This document shows, in pieces, positions 43,363-51,286 of a stretch of 64,000 bases of DNA. The translations under genes and the position numbers were made by a program. How positions within the stretch are numbered: the stretch's first letter is position 1; the number at the start of each line of letters is the position of its first letter. The DNA comes from JBCDHN01 sp965224535 (GTDB lineage Bacteria; Verrucomicrobiota; Verrucomicrobiia; Verrucomicrobiales; DEV007). The notes beneath the pieces are model-generated. The model saw only the letters and a program-made list of their open reading frames with translations, was not told the DNA's origin and did no database searches. The DNA lies in NCBI GenBank assembly GCA_965224535.1, contig CBDCZR010000046.1, positions 12,249-76,248 on the forward strand, given 5' to 3'.

Positions 43363-44305
43363 TCAGGCGTTGAGGATTTTGTGAGGGTTATCAACGATCA
43401 TTCTGCGGATTTCGCGTTCGGTGAAACTGAGGGCATGGATTTTTTCGAGGTGCTCGCCAAAGGCCGGAATGGGTGGTCCGTTAGGAACTTGGCCGAAGTC
43501 GGAAGAGAGAATGCAGTGGTCGATGCCGACTGCGCGAATCTGTTCCGCCACGGTCTCAAGTGGAATGTTCCCAGGGCAACAGGGCGTAACCGCGAGGAAC
43601 GAATGCTCGATCCACGCGCCCAGTTCCACGCAACGCCGCTGATCTTCGATAGTCATGTTCGGAACGGACTCGGAGGCGTGGGTCACGATCATTTTGCGCA
43701 CGCCGGCAGCGGCTGCTAAATCCAGAAGCGCGAGCGACTCCCGAGGCGAAATGTGTCCCGTCGCAAGTATCGCGTTATGCGCTGCGATCTCTTCGACGAT
43801 GGCGCGAACTACCGGAAGCAATTCGCCGCCAACCAGAAGGTGAATCGCCTCGAAACCCGCCTTCGGATGAGGGACGGGTGTAATGTCAGGGCCGAGGCAG
43901 TTGAAGTGATGCTGCGCCGCGAAGGTCGGGAAATAGATGATATCGACGCCTGCCGCCAGCGCCGATTCTACCGCGGCAGAGTTGAGTCCACCCACCTGCG
44001 GATTGAGCACGAGACTGCTAAGAAAACGCGGGCCATCGGGAAAGCGGCGATTAAGAACAAAGCAGCGACCTACCGTCGAAGTTGTGTGATCTTTCAAGCC
44101 GACGGCGGCTATCCCCGCGTCATAAGCTGCTTGCGCGAGATCGAATGCGTCCTGCGCGCGTGGCACGACATCTGGCGAGCAGTGAACGTGGAAATCACAG
44201 GCTCCACGAAGGAGGTTGGAGGCAGTTGCTGGCCATGCGGCAAAAAGTTTGTCCCGTGCCGCAAAGTTTATACCAGGAAAAGGGAGCGAATCGTGGATTT
44301 TTCAC
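43363..44305 (-). CDS. DUF6282-like metal-dependent hydrolase, 5' end damaged
   Basis: Amidohydrolase-like barrel with the N-terminal metal motif CDFHVHCSPD encoded at about 44170-44199. Later motifs are GLKDHTTSTVGRCF, PTFAAQHHFN, ATGHISP and VTHASES, and IDHCILSSDFGQ near the C-terminus. The GTG at 44166 used by simple ORF calling starts after HVHCSPD and would drop the metal ligands. The same frame stays open upstream to a TGA near 44304 without an ATG, GTG or TTG. A GTG at 44305 would reach it if one T of the run 44298-44302 were removed (total 3n+1). Family name is by resemblance; catalytic substrate unknown. Confidence 0.65.
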
Positions 44306-44326
44306 GAGTGCGGCTATGTTTCGGCG

Positions 44327-45259
44327 ATGAGAATCTGGAATTGCGCCCTTTTTTTGCTAACGCCCTGCGTTTTGGCCCACGCTGCGGAAGCACTGGATCC
44401 CGAAAGCCAACAAGCTCTCGCCGAACAACTCGCATCGAAGGTTCAGCGCTCCGAAGTCTGGACTGACGAAGAGGGCCACGTGACCGGGCTGGTTCTGATC
44501 AACCATCAAGCGCTAACCAAACAGACTGGTGAGAAGCCAGGGAATCGACAACAGCGACCTCGCGCAGTTGACGAAGTTTCCCGAACTCAACGCGGTAAAC
44601 TTCGAAGGGCAGGCAATTGGAGACGAAGGCTTGACGGTGTCTGGCGCGGATGCCGACAGCTCAGGCAGATCGGCTTTCACTACATGAGCAAACATCCGAA
44701 CGCCACGGCCACGCCGGATTGTGTCGCCGTAATCAACGGCAAGCCGGAGTTGGAGATTTTAGAGATCAAACACAACTTCAAGATGGACGCTTTCGCGATC
44801 GAGCGGATCACGACGCCGATGCCCAAGGTCTGGCGGCTCGTGCTCGACACGCCGGTTACCGCGGTGCAGACGCTGCATTTGGTCAAGCTTTGTCCGAATC
44901 TTAGGGATCTCCAGCTCCACCGCTCGAATTGCACGCCGGAGCAGCTGGCGGAGATCGGGAAACTCGCGCCGAAGCTAGAGGTGCTTTGGTGGAAACCGAC
45001 GGACGGTCTGGACGCGGCCGATTTGGCGGCGCTCGCGGGTTTCGAGAAGTTGCGCATTTTTAGCCCGCAGCATTTTCGGAATCAGTTAGGGTTCGAAAAC
45101 GGTTGGGACGCGTTGCTTGATTTGCCGTCGCTGGAACGGATCGAAGTCGCGATCAAGGATGACGAAAACGGCGCGGCGCTGCGAGAATTGATGAAGCGAA
45201 ACCCGGGTCTGGAGATCGTCCACAAACTGACCCGGTCGCGGAATTACGAAGGATTGTAG
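44327..45259 (+). pseudogene. Secreted leucine-rich-repeat-like protein with compensating frameshifts
   Basis: Signal peptide MRIWNCALFLLTPCVLAHA from ATG 44327. The first 60 residues and the C-terminal half (LEILEIKHNFKMDAFAI, LVKLCPNLRDLQLHRSN, DLAALAGFEKLRIFS) have LRR character and are in one frame. Between them, about 45 codons lose LRR character, whereas a shifted frame reads QGIDNSDLAQLTKFPELNAV and NFEGQAIGDEGLTV. Removing one A at 44519-44521, T44640 and A44656 gives a continuous LRR ending DEGLTVLARMPQLRQIGFHY. The three insertions sum to a multiple of three, so the overall ORF stays open. Confidence 0.6.
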
Positions 45260-45291
45260 AGCGAATCCGATGAAAGCCCCCCGAAAAATGG

Positions 45292-45726
45292 CTAGGCGGA
45301 TAGCTCCAGCTTCTTGGCCTTCTTGCGAAACTGCGAGTAGTGTCTCCGAACTCGCTTTTCATATTCCGGGTCCGCCAGAACGATGTTTTTGAACGCCTCC
45401 AGCAACTGATCGGCAACCTGAGATTGCGGCGCGAAGTGCATCAGTTGAACGCCGAACATGCTCTCAACGATCACCTCGTCTCCGTGGCCCCAACGCTCGT
45501 AAAAACTCCGCGTCCCCCAACCATAAGAGATCGTGGCCAGGGCCTCGGGACCGGTCGGTGGTGAAACGACCCGAATTACCGCGCGGCGGCAGTCGCACTC
45601 GTCACAAAACATTTCAATGAAACCAAACTCTCCTTTCGGGAAGGAATCATTGTCAAAATTGATCAGCGATCTGGTTTCGCGTTCCGCTGTTTTCGGGAAA
45701 AGTTCGTAAAAGGGGATGTAAGGCAT
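45292..45726 (-). CDS. Hypothetical protein
   Basis: 144-residue soluble protein without signal peptide. It contains a short cysteine cluster (EMFCDECDCRRAV) that could bind zinc and a basic C-terminal helix (YEKRVRRHYSQFRKKAKKLEL). No family is recognised. The frame has a codon pattern like the neighbours and the gene is the first minus-strand gene after the damaged LRR gene. The interval 45727-45912 upstream holds nothing recognisable. Confidence 0.7.
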   Translation of the reverse strand: MPYIPFYELFPKTAERETRSLINFDNDSFPKGEFGFIEMFCDECDCRRAVIRVVSPPTGPEALATISYGWGTRSFYERWGHGDEVIVESMFGVQLMHFAPQSQVADQLLEAFKNIVLADPEYEKRVRRHYSQFRKKAKKLELSA

Positions 45727-45912
45727 GGCAATTGAAATTGAGTTCGGTTTTCACTCTAACAATACCACAAATTTCCTTCGGTTCAACTGGATTCTTCGGC
45801 CTAAAGCGCGAACCACCGCGCTCAGTTCAAAATCGCGCTCAGGTCGATTTGGCCGGTGGCGAAGAGTGTGGCAAGAACCGCGAGGATCACCGCGAACTGA
45901 AGGTTGCGGAAC

Positions 45913-46569
45913 TTACTTCTCGCCTTTGGCTTCGGTTAGGGAACGTTTCAACGCGCAGGCGATCTTTCCGTAGTCCGCTTCCAAAGCTTCGGCGGTGACA
46001 TGCTCGATGTCTTCCAGCGCCCCGAGCTTGCTGGTCCAGTGCCCATTGGCCAACTGACGCGCCACATGAGCCACATCGCCCACATCATCGGCATACAGCG
46101 CGATCTTTTCGAAACCTGCTTCCAACGCAGTAGACGAACAGGGTTCGTAGCCGCCAAATCTTCGATACAACTCACAAAACGTTTCCACCCGCAGATCCTC
46201 AGGCAAGTCCTCCGGCCAGTAAAAGCCGGAAACGCCGAAGGTGGGCTGCCACCACTGTTCGCCGTTACCCGCGGCCCAGGCGATGCAGTTATAGAGCAAC
46301 CAGCGTTCTACCGCGTCCGCGTAGGTGTCGATTCCCTTGGCCGGATCTTCACCCGAGATGGCTTGGAGCGCCCAAAGCCAGTGGTCGCGCGTTTTTTCTA
46401 ATTCGCGAAGGATCATGCGGACGACGCTGGGACCGAGGCCGATGATTCGCTGGTGGATGGCGCGTTTGTGCACGAAGGAGTGTTTCCGCGTTTGATCGTA
46501 CCAAATCCGGGCGTGTTCCTGAAACTCGGTCTCCAGGGCCGTAGGTGAAAGTTCGGTTGCCAGCGCCAT
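45913..46569 (-). CDS. Probable DUF7689-type protein of unknown function
   Basis: 218 residues in two parts. The N-terminal third is a helical segment (ETEFQEHARIWYDQTRKHS, then RMILRELEKTRDHWLWALQAI). The rest follows the pattern NCIAWAAGNGEQWWQP, GFYWPEDLPEDLRVETF, EAGFEKIALYAD, THAARQL-like VAHVARQLANGHWTSKLGALEDIEH and YGKIACALKR, which I associate with DUF7689. No function is known to me. The 46570-46691 gap before the heparinase-like gene is a divergent promoter region. Confidence 0.7.
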   Translation of the reverse strand: MALATELSPTALETEFQEHARIWYDQTRKHSFVHKRAIHQRIIGLGPSVVRMILRELEKTRDHWLWALQAISGEDPAKGIDTYADAVERWLLYNCIAWAAGNGEQWWQPTFGVSGFYWPEDLPEDLRVETFCELYRRFGGYEPCSSTALEAGFEKIALYADDVGDVAHVARQLANGHWTSKLGALEDIEHVTAEALEADYGKIACALKRSLTEAKGEK

Positions 46570-46691
46570 TGTTCACCTTGCCCCATGCTCCAGGCCAATG
46601 CCAACTGAAATCGCCCCTTGCAGCAGCCAACCTTCCAAGCCTGAATTTCGGCGATAATCGGGAATGGGGTTGATATGATGTTGCGCGATGG

Positions 46692-49556
46692 ATGGACGCC
46701 GCCATCATTTCTTCCTGGATGAATCTTGCCAGACCCTCCATCCTTTTGCTCACCTGCGTGGCTTCACTCTGCGTAGCCGAAGGCGAAATCCAACTTTCAG
46801 CGGAATCACGGCAGGTCAATAGCCATGTCCTCTCCAATGTCGATCCCGCGTGCGAGTGTTTTTCGGTCGAATCCAGGATTGATCCGGTGAAAGCCGAAGG
46901 AGGCGATTTTTCCGCGCTCGCCAGCCTTGCGATTGGATTGCCGAACGCAGATGGCGACCGAAACGACCAGACGCTCATGCTCGATCTGCGCGAAGGCCAC
47001 GGACGCGCGGTCTACACGCTCTGGCACCGGGGCAGCAACCTAACAAGGAACGAACCCAATCCAAAACCGCCAGGTTGGAAGGACAACGGAGAATACCAAC
47101 ACCCTAACCAGATGATGCTTTGCGGCGGTGTTGGCCATCGGGTGCGAATTGTGGTTTGGCCGGAGAAGGAAGGTTCACGGGTGAGGTTGTTCATTGATGC
47201 GATGGATCGTCCGAGAGAAGAGCATTTTATCGCGGAACGCCTCACGGCGGGTGTGGTGAAACTCTTTGCGTTGCGCGGCGGGAGCGCGGGAGAACCGTCC
47301 CGCACGAGCGTCTTCCACGATGTCGAGTTCAAGAAGTTGACGACCGAGAAGGCCAAGGAACTGCCCACACACGCGGAAATCGTGCTGCGAGCGATCGACC
47401 CGTCTTTCCCAGCGATGACGCCAGTGGCGGAGGCTTACCGCGAGGGGAATGCGGAGCGAGCGCAAAGGCTCTTTCTCGAACACATGCGAACTCGCAAGGA
47501 GCCGCAAGCGCCGACTCTCGAACAAACTCCGCCGACGGTTCTTCACGCCGACTGGCAAACGATTGCCGACAAGGTCCTTGAGGGGCACTACGGCACGCTC
47601 GGCTACTTCAGCAAGTTCACCGATGCGTGGACCGACACGAATGGCGACACGCATCGTTGGGTTTTGCAGGACGAACCGCTCCGCATCAATTGGCCGAGGT
47701 GCAATGGCCACCTGAATCGCCATTTCCACTGGGTCTCGCTTGCGAAGGCGTGGGAGGAATCCGGCGATGGCCGCTACGCGACGCGTTTTTCCAGCGAGGT
47801 GCTCGACTGGGTATCGCGCGAGCCGTTTTTCTGGGATCGCACGCCAACGGTCGGCGGGCTGAACCTCATGGATGGGACGACGTTTCGCTGGGGCTGGATG
47901 AACACCAGCAACATCGGGCGTCGGCTCGAACTCACGTGGTGGCCTGCTTACGAGGCGTTCCGCAAAGCGCCCGAATTCAGCGATGAGGCGCACTTCGCCA
48001 TGCTCGTTGGGATGATCCGTCAGGCGGAATTGATCACGAATCCGAGCAGCTTCGCGGTGCATGACGACGGAGCTGCCCACACTACGATGGCGCTTTTGCA
48101 GACCGCGATTCTGCTCCCCGAATTTACCGCGAGCGCGGAGTGGAAAGCGCTCGCCTTGCAGCGATGGGACGAAATGCTGGCGCGGCAATTTCATCCGGAT
48201 GGTAGTCATGTTAGCCTCAGCACGGGCTACAATTGGGCCACGATTCTGGCGCTGGAAAACTTCATCCGTTTTCGCGAGCAGCTCAGAGTCACCCCGCCGC
48301 GGAAGTATTTTGAGGTGCTGGAGAAGGCGCTGGAACATCCGTTGCTCCTTTCGACGCCTAACCAAACGCAGATTCCGCTGAATGACGGCGGTTGGAGCAT
48401 GGTGGACGATCATTTTCGGCGCTCACTGCACTGGTTTCCCCATCGCGAGGATTTCCGGTGGCTGGCGACACGCGGTAAAGAAGGTGCGCCGCCGGAGGAA
48501 AAGTCGCTCTACTTTCCGAACGCCGGTCATTACCTGATGCGAACCGGTTGGGGCGGAGCTGAGAAATATCTGTTCTTCGGCGCCGGGCCGTGGGGGGCAA
48601 GCCACGGGAAACACGACGCGCTGAACATTTTCACGCAATTCGGCAATCACCTGCTCATCCGCGATGCTGGCCGCGGTAGCTACAGCGGAGTCGGCAACAC
48701 CGTCCACGCCGGTCGCTCCCTCTCATTCAACACGCTTTCGCCGGACTGGGCGCAGGAAAACAGCATTCCGCACTGGAAACAGGAGATGCATCGCGGTTTC
48801 GACCCGCCGAAACGCCGTTGGATCAGCAACGCCCGGTTTGACTATGGCGAGGGCGCTTTCGAATACGGCTGGCATCGGCCCGGCGAGCACATCCAAGGCA
48901 AATGGGTTAGGCAAATCATCTTCGTGAAAGGCGATCGCCCCACTCGCGATGGCTACTACATCGTGATCGACACCGTCGAACCGAAAGAGGAGAAACTGCG
49001 GACGTGGCGGCATCCCTGGCAACTAAGCCCGAATCCGCCTGAGATCTCGATCCGCGATGCCGACAAATCCGCGGTAGCCATCACTCCCGCCGCCGCGCTC
49101 CAGATTCTGCCCGTCGATCCGGTTGGCGATCTGGAATTGCGCATCATCGAGGGTCAAGAGGCCCCCGAGTTGCTCGGTTGGCGGATCTACGACACGACCG
49201 CGAAGCCGTATCCCGTCCCCACCCACGAATGGCAAGCCAGCGGCACGTTTTCGCGCGCGTGGATCATCCAAATGCAGGCTGGCGAGAACGACTGGCCGGT
49301 GGCGTCTGTGGAGGCGCTACCCTCTGAGGTCATCGGCGAACTCCGCTTTGTGATTCGCTTGAAACGCGGCGGCGCCGACCATGTTCTACGCAGATTTCCC
49401 GGTTCCGCGACGATTACCTTCGATTCCGAATGGGTCGCGGGCGATGTAGCGATCATCTCCCGCGATACGAAAGGCAAAATCGTCGCTCGGCTTGATGTCG
49501 AGGGAGGTGCAGATTCCGTTGCTGCTAGCCTAAAGCCCAAAACGGACAAAAACTAA
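46692..49556 (+). CDS. Heparinase II/III-family polysaccharide lyase
   Basis: Secreted lyase-like protein of 954 residues. A signal peptide starts at the internal Met of ARPSILLLTCVASLCVAEGE (possible real start 46719). The N-terminal 200 residues resemble a concanavalin-like domain. An alpha/alpha toroid follows (WPRCNGHLNRHFHWVSLAKAWEES, FRWGWMNTSNIGRRLELTW, HDDGAAHTTMALLQ, HPDGSHVSLSTGYNW) and then the heparinase II/III sheet domain with GPWGASHGKHDALNIFTQFG. This family cleaves uronic-acid polysaccharides by beta-elimination; the substrate is not readable. It is followed by DUF1552 and DUF1592 genes on the same strand. Confidence 0.88.
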   Translation: MDAAIISSWMNLARPSILLLTCVASLCVAEGEIQLSAESRQVNSHVLSNVDPACECFSVESRIDPVKAEGGDFSALASLAIGLPNADGDRNDQTLMLDLREGHGRAVYTLWHRGSNLTRNEPNPKPPGWKDNGEYQHPNQMMLCGGVGHRVRIVVWPEKEGSRVRLFIDAMDRPREEHFIAERLTAGVVKLFALRGGSAGEPSRTSVFHDVEFKKLTTEKAKELPTHAEIVLRAIDPSFPAMTPVAEAYREGNAERAQRLFLEHMRTRKEPQAPTLEQTPPTVLHADWQTIADKVLEGHYGTLGYFSKFTDAWTDTNGDTHRWVLQDEPLRINWPRCNGHLNRHFHWVSLAKAWEESGDGRYATRFSSEVLDWVSREPFFWDRTPTVGGLNLMDGTTFRWGWMNTSNIGRRLELTWWPAYEAFRKAPEFSDEAHFAMLVGMIRQAELITNPSSFAVHDDGAAHTTMALLQTAILLPEFTASAEWKALALQRWDEMLARQFHPDGSHVSLSTGYNWATILALENFIRFREQLRVTPPRKYFEVLEKALEHPLLLSTPNQTQIPLNDGGWSMVDDHFRRSLHWFPHREDFRWLATRGKEGAPPEEKSLYFPNAGHYLMRTGWGGAEKYLFFGAGPWGASHGKHDALNIFTQFGNHLLIRDAGRGSYSGVGNTVHAGRSLSFNTLSPDWAQENSIPHWKQEMHRGFDPPKRRWISNARFDYGEGAFEYGWHRPGEHIQGKWVRQIIFVKGDRPTRDGYYIVIDTVEPKEEKLRTWRHPWQLSPNPPEISIRDADKSAVAITPAAALQILPVDPVGDLELRIIEGQEAPELLGWRIYDTTAKPYPVPTHEWQASGTFSRAWIIQMQAGENDWPVASVEALPSEVIGELRFVIRLKRGGADHVLRRFPGSATITFDSEWVAGDVAIISRDTKGKIVARLDVEGGADSVAASLKPKTDKN

Positions 49557-49568
49557 AATTTGAGTGCG

Positions 49569-50861
49569 ATGAATATTCTCCGAAACAAAACTCTATCGCG
49601 ACGCACACTTTTGCGCGGCGCCAGCGCGGCCATTGGCCTGCCGTTTCTCGAAGCGATGACGCCGAGCGGTCTGGCAGCCGCGGGAGCGGCTCGCCCGAAA
49701 CGCGTCGCCTTTTTCTACGTTCCCAATGGCGTGGTTCAAGACGCGTGGCATCCGACGAAAGCGGGCGCGGACTTTGAGCTGCCGCCCTCGCTGGAGCCGC
49801 TAACGCAGGTGCGCGACCGCATCAGCCTGTTCACCGGGCTCGACCGCGAATTCCGCGGTGGCACGGGCGTTCACGCGCAGGCGGCCTGTTCGTGGCTGAG
49901 CAGTTCGCCGCCGTCCCAGGCGCTCGACGGCGCGTTTCCCACAAACATCACCCTCGATCAGGTGATCGCGAAAGAGATCGGCGCCGAAACGTCGCTCCCC
50001 TCCCTGGAGCTAAGCACGAACAACCACACCAACACCCGCGAGACGAAGTATTTCGAGACGGTTTCTTGGTTAGGACCGGGCTACGCCGCCACACCGGAAA
50101 AAGACCCGCGAGAGGTGTGGCACCGGCTTTTTGGAAAGCCGAATCCGAAGGACAAGGGCGTTCTCGATCTGGTTTTGGAGGATGCGAAGCGGTTGCGCGC
50201 GGAACTCGGTCACGGGGATCAATCTAAACTGGATGAGTATCTCGATTCGGTCCGCGAAGTCGAAAGCCGCCTCGATCGGGCCACAGCAGCAGCTGAAAAA
50301 CGCGGGAAACCCGAAATGCCGCAGCCGAAGGGAATCCCACAACGGCGCCATGATTACATCCGCTTGATGGGCGACCTCATGATCCTAGCATTCCAACAAG
50401 ACATCACGCGCGTGGCCAGCTTGTTAGTCGATCCCGAGCGCTGGGACACTCCGCGGATGTATCACGGCGTTTTCGACGATCCTCAGAATCACCACGTCCT
50501 CACGCACACCAAGGGCGACGATGCTGAGGCGAAATTGCGGAAGATCGACCGATTCCACGTCGAGCAATTTGCTTATGTCGTTGAGAAAATGGCAGCGACA
50601 CCTGACGGCGATGGAACATTGTTAGACCACTGTGCGGTAGCGCTCGGCTCCGGCATGGGCGACGGCCGGGTTCACGACTACAACAACCTCCCAATCGTTC
50701 TTGCGGGTGATCTCGGCGGGCGGCTCAGAGCGGGTCAGCATTGGAAATTCGACGGCAAACGCCCGCTCGCGGATTTGTGGTTGGCGCTGTTGCAGGCGAT
50801 GGACGTTGAACGTGGTGGATTCGCGGATAGCAAAGGAGTTCTCAGCGATGTGCTTGCTTGA
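49569..50861 (+). CDS. DUF1552 Tat-exported protein
   Basis: 430 residues from ATG 49569, with a Tat leader (SRRTLLRGASAAIGLPFLEAM). Family motifs RVAFFYVPNGVVQDAWHP, ISLFTGLDREFRGGTGVH, LDQVIAKEIG, MILAFQQDITRVASLLVDPE and the C-terminal HCAVALGSGMGDGRVHDYNNLPIVLAGDLGG are clear. The family normally sits beside a DUF1592 cytochrome, with which it is thought to act, although no biochemistry is established. Here the two genes are separated by a GxxExxY cassette. The stop codon 50859-50861 touches the first base of the left repeat arm. Confidence 0.92.
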   Translation: MNILRNKTLSRRTLLRGASAAIGLPFLEAMTPSGLAAAGAARPKRVAFFYVPNGVVQDAWHPTKAGADFELPPSLEPLTQVRDRISLFTGLDREFRGGTGVHAQAACSWLSSSPPSQALDGAFPTNITLDQVIAKEIGAETSLPSLELSTNNHTNTRETKYFETVSWLGPGYAATPEKDPREVWHRLFGKPNPKDKGVLDLVLEDAKRLRAELGHGDQSKLDEYLDSVREVESRLDRATAAAEKRGKPEMPQPKGIPQRRHDYIRLMGDLMILAFQQDITRVASLLVDPERWDTPRMYHGVFDDPQNHHVLTHTKGDDAEAKLRKIDRFHVEQFAYVVEKMAATPDGDGTLLDHCAVALGSGMGDGRVHDYNNLPIVLAGDLGGRLRAGQHWKFDGKRPLADLWLALLQAMDVERGGFADSKGVLSDVLA

Positions 50862-50891
50862 ACCACTGATCGACACTCATTTTCACTGATG
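50861..50891. repeat. Left arm: three CACTNAT units at 10-bp spacing
   Basis: CACTGAT (50864-50870), CACTCAT (50874-50880) and CACTGAT (50884-50890) recur exactly every 10 bp. The 31-bp arm matches the reverse complement of 51320-51350 at 23 of 31 positions. The ATG of the GxxExxY gene (50889) is embedded in the third unit. Confidence 0.9.
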
Positions 50892-51275
50892 AATGGGGAT
50901 TCTGACAAACCATTTAGCGCCGAAGGCTATGCTCTCATTGGAGCGGCTTTTGAGGTTCATCGGGAGCTGGGAGGCGGACTTTTGGAGGAGATCTACCAGG
51001 AAAGCTTGGAACTGGAATTGGGTTTGAAGAGCATTCCGTTTAGATCCAAGCAAGAATTGAAGGTCTTCTACAAGGGCAGAGAATTGAAGAAGCGATACAT
51101 CCCTGATTTGTTGGTTTGTGAGGGAATAGTTGTCGAACTGAAAGCCGTTAGCAGTCTCCTGCCCGAACACCAAGCCCAGCTGATCAACTATATGCGAATC
51201 ACTCAGTTTCGAGTTGGCTATCTCATCAATTTTGGCCCGGTCGACCAAGTCGAATGGAAACGGTTCATCCTCTAA
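50889..51275 (+). CDS. GxxExxY family PD-(D/E)XK-like protein in an inverted-repeat cassette
   Basis: 128 residues. The family-naming motif is G30-LL-E33-EI-Y36; putative nuclease-fold residues are E22, D73 (YIPDLLV), E83 and K85 (VVELKAV). This places it in the PD-(D/E)XK superfamily, but biochemical function is not established for the family. The gene sits between DUF1552 and DUF1592, a pair that is usually contiguous, and is bracketed by inverted arrays of CACTNAT heptamers. Its start codon lies in the left array. The layout suggests an inserted, possibly mobile unit; whether the protein acts on those repeats is untested. Confidence 0.9.
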   Translation: MNGDSDKPFSAEGYALIGAAFEVHRELGGGLLEEIYQESLELELGLKSIPFRSKQELKVFYKGRELKKRYIPDLLVCEGIVVELKAVSSLLPEHQAQLINYMRITQFRVGYLINFGPVDQVEWKRFIL

Positions 51276-51286
51276 CGCCCATTCGA

